A DNA stretch of 64,000 bases from Apostichopus japonicus (taxonomy: Eukaryota > Echinodermata > Holothuroidea > Aspidochirotida > Stichopodidae), in assembly GCF_037975245.1 (NCBI RefSeq), contig NC_092571.1:62001-126000 (forward strand). The letters are read 5' to 3'. A program made the position numbers and the translations under genes. Shown here in pieces: positions 11,029 through 24,700 of the stretch. Each line of letters begins with the position of its first letter. Position 1 is the first letter of the stretch. A model generated the notes under the pieces. It saw nothing but the letters and a program-made list of their open reading frames with translations, searched no databases and was not told the origin of the DNA.

Positions 11029-14000
11029 TTGCTCTGTACCTCGAGAGCGTGACGTATTTTGGATCGCGGGCTCGAGACCAGGTGGGGGCAGTTTGCTTTT
11101 GCCGCGATCTTATACGGTCTCTGGGAACTTTAAGTATTAGAAACGAACATAGATTTATATCAACTGCTGTCGTGGCGCGGTTGGTTGCTCTGTACCTCGA
11201 GAGCGTGACGTATTTTGGATCGCGGGCTCGAGACCAGGTGGGGGCAGTTTGCTTTTGCCGCGATCTTACACGGTCTCTGAGAACTTTAAGTATTAGAAAC
11301 GAGCATAGATTTATATCAACTGCTGTCGTGGCGCGGTTGGTTGCTCTGTACCTCGAGAGCGTGACGTATTTTGGATCGCGGGCTCGAGACCAGGTGGGGG
11401 CAGTTTGCTTTTGCCGCGATCTTATACGGTCTCTGGGAACTTTAAGTATTAGAAACGAACATAGATTTATATCAACTGCTGTCGCGGCGCGGTTGGTTGC
11501 TCTGTACCTCGAGAGCGTGACGTATTTTGGATCGCGGGCTCGAGACCAGGTGGGGGCAGTTTGCTTTTGCCGCGATCTTATACGGTCTCTGGAAACTTTA
11601 AGTATTAGACACGAACATAGATTTATATCAACTGCTGTCGCGGCGCGGTTGGTTGCTCTGTACCTCGAGAGCGTGACGTATTTTGGATCGCGGGCTCGAG
11701 ACCAGGTGGGGGCAGTTTGCTTTTGCCGCGATCTTATACGGTCTCTGGAAACTTTAAGTATTAGACACGAACATAGATTTATATCAACTGCTGTCGTGGC
11801 GCGGTTGGTTGCTCTGTACCTCGAGAGCGTGACGTATTTTGGATCGCGGGCTCGAGACCAGGTGGGGGCAGTTTGCTTTTGCCGGGATCTTATACGGTCT
11901 CTGGAACTTTAAGTATTAGAAACGAACATAGATTTATATCAACTGCTGTCGTGGCGCGGTTGGTTGCTCTGTACCTCGAGAGCGTGACGTATTTTGGATC
12001 GCGGGCTCGAGACCAGGTGGGGGCAGTTTGCTTTTGCCGCGATCTTATACGGTCTCTGGAACTTTAAGTATTAGAAACGAACATAGATTTATATCAACTG
12101 CTGTCGTGGCGCGGTTGGTTGCTCTGTACCTCGAGAGCGTGACGTATTTTGGATCGCGGGCTCGAGACCAGGTGGGGGCAGTTTGCTTTTGCCGCGATCT
12201 GGTACGGTCTCTGGAACTTTAAGTATTAGAAACGAACATAGATTTATATCAACTGCTGTCGTGGCGCGGTTGGTTGCTCTGTACCTCGAGAGCGTGACGT
12301 ATTTTGGATCGCGGGCTCGAGACCAGGTGGGGGCAGTTTGCTTTTGCCGTGTTCTTATACGGTCTCTGGGAACTTTAAGTATTAGAAACGAACATAGATT
12401 TATATCAACTGCTGTCGTGGCGCGGTTGGTTGCTCTGTACCTCGAGAGCGTGACGTATTTTGGATGGCGGGCTCGAGACCAGGTGGGGGCAGTTTGCTTT
12501 TGCCGCGATCTTATACGGTCTCTGGGAACTTTAAGTATTAGAAACGAACATAGATTTATATCAACTGCTGTCGTGGCGCGGTTGGTTGCTCTGTACCTCG
12601 AGAGCGTGACGTATTTTGGATCGCGGGCTCGAGACCAGGTGGGGGCAGTTTGCTTTTGCCGCGATCTTATACGGTCTCTGGAACTTTAAGTATTAGAAAC
12701 GAACATAGATTTATATCAACTGCTGTCGTGGCGCGGTTGATTGCTCTGTACCTCGAGAGCGTGACGTATTTTGGATCGCGGGCTCGAGACCAGGTGGGGG
12801 CAGTTTGCTTTTGCCGCGATCTCATACGGTCTCTGGAACTTTAAGTATTAGAAACGAACATAGATTTATATCAACTGCTGTCGTGGCGCGGTTGGTTGCT
12901 CTGTACCTCGAGAGCGTGACGTATTTTGGATCGCGGGCTCGAGACCAGGTGGGGGCAGTTTGCTTTTGCCGCGATCTTATACGGTCTCTGGGAACTTTAA
13001 GTATTAGAAACGAACATAGATTTATATCAACTGCTGTCGTGGCGCGGTTGGTTGCTCTGTACCTCGAGAGCGTGACGTATTTTGGATCGCGGGCTCGAGA
13101 CCAGGTGGGGGCAGTTTGCTTTTGCCGCGATCTTATACGGTCTCTGGAACTTTAAGTATTAGAAACGAACATAGATTTATATCAACTGCTGTCGTGGCGC
13201 GGTTGATTGCTCTGTACCTCGAGAGCGTGACGTATTTTGGATCGCGGGCTCGAGACCAGGTGGGGGCAGTTTGCTTTTGCCGCGATCTTATACGGTCTCT
13301 GGGAACTTTAAGTATTAGAAACGAACATAGATTGATATCAACTGCTGTCGTGGCGCGGTTGGTTGCTCTGTACCTCGAGAGCGTGACGTATTTTGGATCG
13401 CGGGCTCGAGACCAGGTGGGGGCAGTTTGCTTTTGCCGCGATCTTATACGGTCTCTGGAAACTTTAAGTATTAGACACGAACATAGATTTATATCAACTG
13501 CTGTCGCGGCGCGGTTGGTTGCTCTGTACCTCGAGAGCGTGACGTATTTTGGATCGCGGGCTCGAGACCAGGTGGGGGCAGTTTGCTTTTGCCGCGATCT
13601 TATACGGTCTCTGGAAACTTTAAGTATTAGACACGAACATAGATTTATATCAACTGCTGTCGTGGCGCGGTTGGTTGCTCTGTACCTCGAGAGCGTGACG
13701 TATTTTGGATCGCGGGCTCGAGACCAGGTGGGGGCAGTTTGCTTTTGCCGCGATCTTATACGGTCTCTGGAACTTTAAGTATTAGAAACGAACATAGATT
13801 TATATCAACTGCTGTCGTGGCGCGGTTGGTTGCTCTGTACCTCGAGAGCGTGACGTATTTTGGATCGCGGGCTCGAGACCAGGTGGGGGCAGTTTGCTTT
13901 TGCCGCGATCTTATACGGTCTCTGGAACTTTAAGTATTAGAAACGAACATAGATTTATATCAACTGCTGTCGTGGCGCGGTTGGTTGCCTGTACCTCGAG

Positions 14001-17000
14001 AGCGTGACGTATTTTGGATCGCGGGCTCGAGATCAGGTGTGGGCAGTTTGCTTTTGCCGCGATCTGGTACGGTCTCTGGAACTTTAAGTATTAGAAACGA
14101 ACATAGATTTATATCAACTGCTGTCGTGGCGCGGTTGGTTGCTCTGTACCTCGAGAGCGTGACGTATTTTGGATCGCGGGCTCGAGACCAGGTGGGGGCA
14201 GTTTGCTTTTGCCGCGATCTGGTACGGTCTCTGGGAACTTTAAGTATTAGAAACGAACATAGATTGATATCAACTGCTGTCGTGGCGCGGTTGGTTGCTC
14301 TGTACCTCGAGAGCGTGACGTATTTTGGATCGCGGGCTCGAGACCAGGTGGGGGCAGTTTGCTTTTGCCGCGATCTTATACGGTCTCTGGGAACTTTAAG
14401 TATTAGAAACGAACATAGATTTATATCAACTGCTGTCGTGGCGCGGTTGGTTGCTCTGTACCTCGAGAGCGTGACGTATTTTGGATCGCGGGCTCGAGAC
14501 CAGGTGGGGGCAGTTTGCTTTTGCCGCGATCTTATACGGTCTCTGGAACTTTAAGTATTAGAAACGAACATAGATTTATATCAACTGCTGTCGTGGCGCG
14601 GTTGGTTGCTCTGTACCTCGAGAGCGTGACGTATTTTGGATCGCGGGCTCGAGACCAGGTGGGGGCAGTTTGCTTTTGCCGCGATCTGGTACGGTCTCTG
14701 GAACTTTAAGTATTAGAAACGAACATAGATTTATATCAACTGCTGTCGTGGCGCGGTTGGTTGCTCTGTACCTCGAGAGCGTGACGTATTTTGGATCGCG
14801 GGCTCGAGACCAGGTGGGGGCAGTTTGCTTTTGCCGCGATCTTATACGGTCTCTGGGAACTTTAAGTATTAGAAACGAACATAGATTTATATCAACTGCT
14901 GTCGTGGCGCGGTTGATTGCTCTGTACCTCGAGAGCGTGACGTATTTTGGATCGCGGGCTCGAGACCAGGTGGGGGCAGTTTGCTTTTGCCGCGATCTGG
15001 TACGGTCTCTGGAACTTTAAGTATTAGAAACGAACATAGATTTATATCAACTGCTGTCGTGGCGCGGTTGGTTGCTCTGTACCTCGAGAGCGTGACGTAT
15101 TTTGGATCGCGGGCTCGAGACCAGGTGGGGGCAGTTTGCTTTTGCCGCGATCTTATACGGTCTCTGGGAACTTTAAGTATTAGAAACGAACATAGATTTA
15201 TATCAACTGCTGTCGTGGCGCGGTTGGTTGCTCTGTACCTCGAGAGCGTGACGTATTTTGGATCGCGGGCTCGAGACCAGGTGGGGGCAGTTTGCTTTTG
15301 CCGCGATCTTATACGGTCTCTGGAACTTTAAGTATTAGAAACGAACATAGATTTATATCAACTGCTGTCGTGGCGCGGTTGATTGCTCTGTACCTCGAGA
15401 GCGTGACGTATTTTGGATCGCGGGCTCGAGACCAGGTGGGGGCAGTTTGCTTTTGCCGCGATCTGGTACGGTCTCTGGAACTTTAAGTATTAGAAACGAA
15501 CATAGATTTATATCAACTGCTGTCGTGGCGCGGTTGGTTGCTCTGTACCTCGAGAGCGTGACGTATTTTGGATCGCGGGCTCGAGACCAGGTGGGGGCAG
15601 TTTGCTTTTGCCGCGATCTTATACGGTCTCTGGGAACTTTAAGTATTAGAAACGAACATAGATTTATATCAACTGCTGTCGTGGCGCGGTTGATTGCTCT
15701 GTACCTCGAGAGCGTGACGTATTTTGGATCGCGGGCTCGAGACCAGGTGGGGGCAGTTTGCTTTTGCCGCGATCTTATACGGTCTCTGGGAACTTTAAGT
15801 ATTAGAAACGAACATAGATTTATATCAACTGCTGTCGTGGCGCGGTTGGTTGCTCTGTACCTCGAGAGCGTGACGTATTTTGGATCGCGGGCTCGAGACC
15901 AGGTGGGGGCAGTTTGCTTTTGCCGCGATCTTACACGGTCTCTGAGAACTTTAAGTATTAGAAACGAGCATAGATTTATATCAACTGCTGTCGTGGCGCG
16001 GTTGGTTGCTCTGTACCTCGAGAGCGTGACGTATTTTGGATCGCGGGCTCGAGACCAGGTGGGGGCAGTTTGCTTTTGCCGCGTTCTTATACGGTCTCTG
16101 GAACTTTAAGTATTAGAAACGAACATAGATTTATATCAACTGCTGTCGCGGCGCGGTTGGTTGCTCTGTACCTCGAGAGCGTGACGTATTTTGGATCGCG
16201 GGCTCGAGACCAGGTGGGGGCAGTTTGCTTTTGCCGCGATCTTATACGGTCTCTGGGAACTTTAAGTATTAGACACGAACATAGATTTATATCAACTGCT
16301 GTCGCGGCGCGGTTGGTTGCTCTGTACCTCGAGAGCGTGACGTATTTTGGATCGCGGGCTCGAGACCAGGTGGGGGCAGTTTGCTTTTGCCGCGATCTTA
16401 TACGGTCTCTGGAAACTTTAAGTATTAGACACGAACATAGATTTATATCAACTGCTGTCGCGGCGCGGTTGGTTGCTCTGTACCTCGAGAGCGTGACGTA
16501 TTTTGGATCGCGGGCTCGAGACCAGGTGGGGGCAGTTTGCTTTTGCCGCGATCTTATACGGTCTCTGGAAACTTTAAGTATTAGACACGAACATAGATTT
16601 ATATCAACTGCTGTCGTGGCGCGGTTGGTTGCTCTGTACCTCGAGAGCGTGACGTATTTTGGATCGCGGGCTCGAGACCAGGTGGGGGCAGTTTGCTTTT
16701 GCCGCGATCTTATACGGTCTCTGGAACTTTAAGTATTAGAAACGAACATAGATTTATATCAACTGCTGTCGTGGCGCGGTTGGTTGCCTGTACCTCGAGA
16801 GCGTGACGTATTTTGGATCGCGGGCTCGAGACCAGGTGGGGGCAGTTTGCTTTTGCCGGGTTCCTATACGGTCTCTGGGAACTTTAAGTATTAGAAACGA
16901 ACATAGATTTATATCAACTGCTGTCGTGGCGCGGTTGGTTGCTCTGTACCTCGAGAGCGTGACGTATTTTGGATCGCGGGCTCGAGACCAGGTGGGGGCA

Positions 17001-19379
17001 GTTTGCTTTTGCCGCGATCTTATACGGTCTCTGGGAACTTTAAGTATTAGAAACGAACATAGATTTATATCAACTGCTCTCGTGGCGCGGTTGGTTGCTC
17101 TGTACCTCGAGAGCGTGACGTATTTTGGATCGCGCGCTCGAGACCAGGTGGGGGCAGTTTGCTTTTGCCGCGATCTTATACGGTCTCTGGAACTTTAAGT
17201 ATTAGAAACGAACATAGATTTATATCAACTGCTGTCGTGGCGCGGTTGATTGCTCTGTACCTCGAGAGCGTGACGTATTTTGGATCGCGGGCTCGAGACC
17301 AGGTGGGGGCAGTTTGCTTTTGCCGGGTTCTTATACGGTCTCTGGGAACTTTAAGTATTAGAAACGAACATAGATTTATATCAACTGCTGTCGTGGCGCG
17401 GTTGGTTGCTCTGTACCTCGAGAGCGTGACGTATTTTGGATCGCGGGCTCGAGACCAGGTGGGGGCAGTTTGCTTTTTCCGCGATCTCATACGGTCTCTG
17501 GAACTTTAAGTATTAGAAACGAACATAGATTTATATCAACTGCTGTCGTGGCGCGGTTGGTTGCTCTGTACCTCGAGAGCGTGACGTATTTTGGATCGCG
17601 GGCTCGAGACCAGGTGGGGGCAGTTTGCTTTTGCCGGGTTCTTATACGGTCTCTGGAAACTTTAAGTATTAGAAACGAACATAGATTTATATCAACTGCT
17701 GTCGTGGCGCGGTTGGTTGCTCTGTACCTCGAGAGCGTGACGTATTTTGATCGCGGGCTCGAGACCAGGTGGGGGCAGTTTGCTTTTGCCGGGTTCTTAT
17801 ACGGTCTCTGGAAACTTTAAGTATTAGAAACGAACATAGATTTATATCAACTGCTGTCGTGGCGCGGTTGGTTGCTCTGTACCTCGAGAGCGTGACGTAT
17901 TTTGGATCGCGGGCTCGAGACCAGGTGGGGGCAGTTTGCTTTTGCCGCGATCTGGTACGGTCTCTGGGAACTTTAAGTATTAGAAACGAACATAGATTTA
18001 TATCAACTGCTGTCGTGGCGCGGTTGGTTGCTCTGTACCTCGAGAGCGTGACGTATTTTGGATCGCGGGCTCGAGACCAGGTGGGGGCAGTTTGCTTTTG
18101 CCGCGATCTTATACTGTCTCTGGAACTTTAAGTATTAGAAACGAACATAGATTTATATCAACTGCTGTCGTGGCGCGGTTGATTGCTCTGTACCTCGAGA
18201 GCGTGACGTATTTTGGATCGCGGGCTCGAGACCAGGTGGGGGCAGTTTGCTTTTTCCGCGATCTTATACGGTCTCTGGAACTTTAAGTATTAGAAACGAA
18301 CATAGATTTATATCAACTGCTGTCGTGGCGCGGTTGGTTGCTCTGTACCTCGAGAGCGTGACGTATTTTGGATCGCGGGCTCGAGACCAGGTGGGGGCAG
18401 TTTGCTTTTGCTGCGATCTTATACGGTCTCTGGGAACTTTAAGTATTAGAAACGAACATAGATTTATATCAACTGCTGTCGTGGCGCGGTTGGTTGCTCT
18501 GTACCTCGAGAGCGTGACGATTTTTGGATGGCGGGCTCGAGACCAGGTGGGGGCAGCTTGCTTTTGCCGCGATCTAATACGGTCTCTGGGAACTTTAAGT
18601 ATTAGAAACGAACATAGATTTATATCAACTGCTGTCGTGGCGCGGTTGGTTGCTCTGTACCTCGAGAGCGTGGCGTATTTTGGATCGCGGGCTCGAGACC
18701 AGGTGGGGGCAGTTTGCTTTTGCCGTGATCTTATACGGTCTCTGGGAACTTTAAGTATTAGAAACGAACATAGATTTATATCAACTGCTGTCGTGGCGCG
18801 GTTGGTTGCTCTGTACCTCGAGAGCGTGACGTATTTTGGATCGCGGGCTCGAGACCAGGTGGGGGCAGTTTGCTTTTGCCGCGATCTTATACGGTCTCTG
18901 GGAACTTTAAGTATTAGAAACGAACATAGATTTATATCAACTGCTGTCGTGGCGCGGTTGGTTGCTCTGTACCTCGAGAGCGTGACGTATTTTGGATCGC
19001 GGGCTCGAGACCAGGTGGGGGCAGTTTGCTTTTGCCGCGATCTTATACGGTCTCTGGAACTTTAAGTATTAGAAACGAACATAGATTTATATCAACTGCT
19101 GTCGTGGCGCGGTTGGTTGCTCTGTACCTCGAGAGCGTGACGTATTTTGGATCGCGGGCTCGAGACCAGGTGGGGGCAGTTTGCTTTTGCCGCGATCTTA
19201 TACGGTCTCTGGGAACTTTAAGTATTAGAAACGAACATAGATTTATATCAACTGCTGTCGTGGCGCGGTTGGTTGCTCTGTACCTCGAGAGCGTGACGTA
19301 TTTTGGATCGCGGGCTCGAGACCAGGTGGGGGCAGTTTGCTTTTGCCGCGATCTTATACGGTCTCTGGGAACTTTAAGT

Positions 19380-21092
19380 ATTAGAAACGAACACAGATTT
19401 ATATCAACTGCTGTCGTGGCGCGGTTGGATGCTCTGTACCTCGAGAGCGTGACGTATTTTGGATCGCGGGCTCGAGACCAGGTGTGGGCAGTTTGCTTTT
19501 GCCGCGATCTAATACGGTCTCTGGGAACTTTAAGTATTAGAAACGAACATAGATTTATATCAACTGCTGTCGTGGCGCGGTTGGTTGCTCTGTACCTCGA
19601 GAGCGTGACGATTTTTGGATGGCGGGCTCGAGACCAGGTGGGGGCAGTTTGCTTTTGCCGCGATCTAATACGGTCTCTTGGAACTTTAAGTATTAGAAAC
19701 GAACATAGATTTATATCAACTGATGTCGTGGCGCGGTTGGTTGCTCTGTACCTCGAGAGCGTGACGTATTTTGGATCGCGGGCTCGAGACCAGGTGGGGG
19801 CAGTTTGCTTTTGCCGCGATCTTATACGGTCTCTGGGAACTTTAAGTATTAGAAACGAACATAGATTTATATCAACTGCTGTCGTGGCGCGGTTGGTTGC
19901 TCTGTACCTCGAGAGCGTGACGTATTTTGGATCGCGGGCTCGAGACCGGGCCAGCGCAGTTTGCTTTTGCCGCGATCTTATACGGTCTCTGGGAACTTTA
20001 AGTATTAGAAACGAACATAGATTTATATCAACTGCTGTCGTGGCGCGGTTGGTTGCTCTGTACCTCGAGAGCGTGACGATTTTTGGATGGCGGGCTCGAG
20101 ACCAGGTGGGGGCAGTTTGCTTTTGCCGCGATCTAATACGGTCTCTTGGAACTTTAAGTATTAGAAACGAACATAGATTTATATCAACTGATGTCGTGGC
20201 GCGGTTGGTTGCTCTGTACCTCGAGAGCGTGACGTATTTTGGATCGCGGGCTCGAGACCAGGTGGGGGCAGTTTGCTTTTGCCGCGATCTTATACGGTCT
20301 CTGGGAACTTTAAGTATTAGAAACGAACATAGATTTATATCAACTGCTGTCGTGGCGCGGTTGGTTGCTCTGTACCTCGAGAGCGTGACGTATTTTGGAT
20401 CGCGGGCTCGAGACCAGGTGGGGGCAGTTTGCTTTTGCCGCGATCTTATACGGTCTCTGGGAACTTTAAGTATTAGAAACGAACACAGATTTATATCAAC
20501 TGCTGTCGTGGCGCGGTTGGATGCTCTGTACCTCGAGAGCGTGACGTATTTTGGATCGCGGGCTCGAGACCAGGTGTGGGCAGTTTGCTTTTGCCGCGAT
20601 CTTATACGGTCTCTGGGAACTTTAAGTATTAGAAACGAACATAGATTTATATCAACTGCTGTCGTGGCGCGGTTGGTTGCTCTGTACCTCGAGAGCGTGA
20701 CGATTTTTGGATGGCGGGCTCGAGACCAGGTGGGGGCAGTTTGCTTTTGCCGCGATCTTATACGGTCTCTTGGAACTTTAAGTATTAGAAACGAACATAG
20801 ATTTATATCAACTGATGTCGTGGCGCGGTTGGTTGCTCTGTACCTCGAGAGCGTGACGTATTTTGGATCGCGGGCTCGAGACCAGGTGGGGGCAGTTTGC
20901 TTTTGCCGCGATCTTATACGGTCTCTGGGAACTTTAAGTATTAGAAACGAACATAGATTTATATCAACTGCTGTCGTGGCGCGGTTGGTTGCTCTGTACC
21001 TCGAGAGCGTGACGTATTTTGGATCGCGGGCTCGAGACCGGGCCAGCGCAGTTTGCTTTTGCCGCGATCTTATACGGTCTCTGGGAACTTTA
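19380..21092. repeat. Higher-order satellite duplication, period 7 units (1092 bp)
   Basis: Four marker units occur in the same order in two blocks. They are a GGTTGGATGC unit with GGTGTGGGCAG, an ACGATTTTTGGATGG unit, an AACTGATGTCG unit, and a CGGGCCAGCGC unit. Matching markers are 1092 bp apart, for example near 19427 and 20519. This is seven 156-bp units, as expected from unequal crossing-over or local duplication. Confidence 0.8.
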
Positions 21093-21141
21093 AGTATTAG
21101 AAACGAACATAGATTTATATCAACTGCTGTCGTGGCGCGGT

Positions 21142-23480
21142 TGGTTGTGCTCTGTACCTCGAAAGCGTGACGTATTTTGGATCGCGGGCTCGAGACCAGG
21201 CCAGCGCAGTTTGCTTTTGCCGCGATCTTATACGGTCTCTGGAACTTTAAGTATTAGAAACGAACATAGATTTATATCAACTGCTGTCGTGGCGCTGTTG
21301 GGTGTTCTCTGTACCTCGAGAGCGTGACGTATTTTGGATCGCGGGCTCGATACCGGGCCAGCGCAGTTTGCTTTTGCCGCGATCTTATACGGTCTCTGGA
21401 ACTTTAAGTATTAGAAACGAACAGAAATTTATATCAACTGCTGTCGTGGCGCGGTTGGTTGTGCTCTGTACCTCGAGAGCGTGACGTATTTTGGATCGTA
21501 GGCTCGAGAACAGGCCAGCGCAGTTTGCTTTTGCCGCGATCTTTTACGGTCTCTGGGAACTTTAAGTATTAGAAACGAACATAGATTTATATCAACTGCT
21601 GTCGTGGCGCGGTTGGCTGCTCTGTACCTCGAGAGCGTGACGTATTTTGGATCGCGGGCTCGAGACCAGGTGGGGGCAGTTTGCTTTTGCCGCGATTTCA
21701 TACGGTCTCTGGGAACTTTAAGTATTAGAAACGAACATAGATTTATATCAACTGCTGTCGTGGCGCGGTTGGTTGCTCTGTACCTCGAGAGCGTGACGTA
21801 TTTTGGATCGCGGGCTCGAGACCAGGTGGGGGCAGTTTGTTTCTGCCGCGATCTTATACGGTCTCTGGAACTTTAAGTATTAGAAACGAACATAGATTTA
21901 TATCAACTGCTGTCGTGGCGCGGTTGGTTGCTCTGTACCTCGAGAGCGTGACGTATTTTGGATGGCGGGCTCGAGACCAGGTGGGGGCAGTTTGCTTTTG
22001 CCGCGATCTTATACGGTCTCTGGGAACTTTAAGTATTAGAAACGAACATAGATTTATATCAACTGCTGTCGTGGCGCGGTTGGTTGCTCTGTACCTCGAG
22101 AGCGTGACGTATTTTGGATCGCGGGCTCGAGACCAGGTGGGGGCAGTTTGCTTTTGCCGCGATCTTATACGGTCTCTGGGAACTTTAAGTATTAGAAACG
22201 AACATAGATTTATATCAACTGCTGTCGTGGCGCGGTTGGTTGTGCTCTGTACCTCGAAAGCGTGACGTATTTTGGATCGCGGGCTCGAGACCAGGCCAGC
22301 GCAGTTTGCTTTTGCCGCGATCTTATACGGTCTCTGGAACTTTAAGTATTAGAAACGAACATAGATTTATATCAACTGCTGTCGTGGCGCTGTTGGGTGT
22401 TCTCTGTACCTCGAGAGCGTGACGTATTTTGGATCGCGGGCTCGATACCGGGCCAGCGCAGTTTGCTTTTGCCGCGATCTTATACGGTCTCTGGAACTTT
22501 AAGTATTAGAAACGAACAGAAATTTATATCAACTGCTGTCGTGGCGCGGTTGGTTGTGCTCTGTACCTCGAGAGCGTGACGTATTTTGGATCGTAGGCTC
22601 GAGAACAGGCCAGCGCAGTTTGCTTTTGCCGCGATCTTTTACGGTCTCTGGGAACTTTAAGTATTAGAAACGAACATAGATTTATATCAACTGCTGTCGT
22701 GGCGCGGTTGGTTGCTCTGTACCTCGAGAGCGTGACGTATTTTGGATGGCGGGCTCGAGACCAGGTGGGGGCAGTTTGCTTTTGCCGCGATCTTATACGG
22801 TCTCTGGGAACTTTAAGTATTAGAAACGAACATAGATTTATATCAACTGCTGTCGTGGCGCGGTTGGTTGCTCTGTACCTCGAGAGCGTGACGTATTTTG
22901 GTTCGCGGGCTCGAGACCAGGTGGGGGCAGTTTGCTTTTGCCGCGATCTTATACGGTCTCTGGGAACTTTAAGTATTAGAAACGAACATAGATTTATATC
23001 AACTGCTGTCGTGGCGCGGTTGGTTGTGCTCTGTACCTCGAAAGCGTGACGTATTTTGGATCGCGGGCTCGAGACCAGGCCAGCGCAGTTTGCTTTTGCC
23101 GCGATCTTATACGGTCTCTGGAACTTTAAGTATTAGAAACGAACATAGATTTATATCAACTGCTGTCGTGGCGCTGTTGGGTGTTCTCTGTACCTCGAGA
23201 GCGTGACGTATTTTGGATCGCGGGCTCGATACCGGGCCAGCGCAGTTTGCTTTTGCCGCGATCTTATACGGTCTCTGGAACTTTAAGTATTAGAAACGAA
23301 CAGAAATTTATATCAACTGCTGTCGTGGCGCGGTTGGTTGTGCTCTGTACCTCGAGAGCGTGACGTATTTTGGATCGTAGGCTCGAGAACAGGCCAGCGC
23401 AGTTTGCTTTTGCCGCGATCTTTTACGGTCTCTGGGAACTTTAAGTATTAGAAACGAACATAGATTTATATCAACTGCTG
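21142..23480. repeat. Higher-order block of 157/158-bp type B units, repeated three times
   Basis: A cassette of type B units begins with GGTTGTGCTCTG plus CTCGAAAGCG, then GGCGCTGTTGGGTGTTC, then ACAGAAATTT, then a GGATCGTAGGCTCGAGAAC unit. It occurs near 21142, 22240 and 23024, and partly near 27086. The last two full copies are 784 bp apart, about five units. The same rare substitutions in all copies show that the cassette was duplicated as a block. Confidence 0.75.
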
Positions 23481-23482
23481 TC

Positions 23483-24700
23483 GTGGCGCGGTTGGTTGCT
23501 CTGTACCTCGAGAGCGTGACGTATTTTGGATCGCGGGCTCGAGACCAGGTTGGGGCAGTTTGCTTTTGCCGCGATCTTATACGGTCTCTGGGAACTTTAA
23601 GTATTAGAAACGAACATAGATTTATATCAACTGCTGTCGTGGCGCGGTTGGTTGCTCTGTACCTCGAGAGCGTGACGTATTTTGGATCGCGGGCTCGAGA
23701 CCAGGTGGGGGCAGTTTGCTTTTGCCGCGATCTTATACGGTCTCTGGGGCTTTAATCATCATAAACGAACATAGATTTATATCAACTGCTGTCGTGGCGC
23801 GGTTGGTTGTGCTCTGTACCTCGAGAGCGTGACGTATTTTGGATCGCGGGCTCGAGACCAGGTGGGGGCAGTTTGCTTTTGCCGCGATCTTATACGGTCT
23901 CTGGAACTTTAAGTATTAGAAACGAACATAGATTTATATCAACTGCTGTCGTGGCGCGGTTGGTTGTGCCCTGTACCCCGACATAGTGACTTACTTTGGA
24001 TCGCGGGCTCGAGACCGGGCCAGCGCAGTTTGCTTTTGCCGCGATCTTATACGGTCTCTGGGAACTTTAAGTATTAGAAACGAACAGAAATTTATATCAA
24101 CTGCTGTCGTGGCGCTGTTGGGTGTTCTCTGTACCTCGAGAGCGTGACGTATTTTGGATCGCGGGCTCGAGACCGGGCCAGCGCAGTTTGCTTTTGCCGC
24201 GATCTTATACGGTCTCTGGAACTTTAAGTATTAGAAACGAACAGAAATTTATATCAACTGCTGTCGTGGCGCGGTTGGTTGTGCTCTGTACCTCGAGAGC
24301 GTGACGTATTTTGGATCGCGGGCTCGAGAACAGGCCAGCGCAGTTTGCTTTTGCCGCGATCTTTTACGGTCTCTGGAACTTTAAGTATTAGAAACGAACA
24401 TAGATTTATATCAACTGCTGTCGTGGCGCGGTTGGTTGTGCTCTGTACCTCGAGAGCGTTACGTATTCTGAATCGCGGGCTCGAGACCAGGCCAGCGCAG
24501 TTTGCTTTTGCCGCGATCTGGTACGATCTCTGGAACTTTAAGTATTAGAAACGAACATAGATTTATATCAACTGCTGTCGTGGCGCGGTTGGTTGCTCTG
24601 TACCTCGAGAGCGTGACGTATTTTGGATCGCGGGCTCGAGACCAGGCCAGCGCATTTGCTTTTTCCGCGATCTTATACGATCTCTGGGAACTTTAAGTAT
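23483..24700. repeat. Satellite segment duplicated at 27387-28590
   Basis: This segment and the one about 3904 bp downstream share very unusual unit variants in order. Examples are CTGGGGCTTTAATCATC (23746 and 27650) and GCCCTGTACCCCGACATAG (about 23968 and 27872), followed by the same ACAGAAATTT and GTTACGTATTCTGAATC units. The offset is about 25 units, so a multi-unit block was duplicated within the array. Confidence 0.8.
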
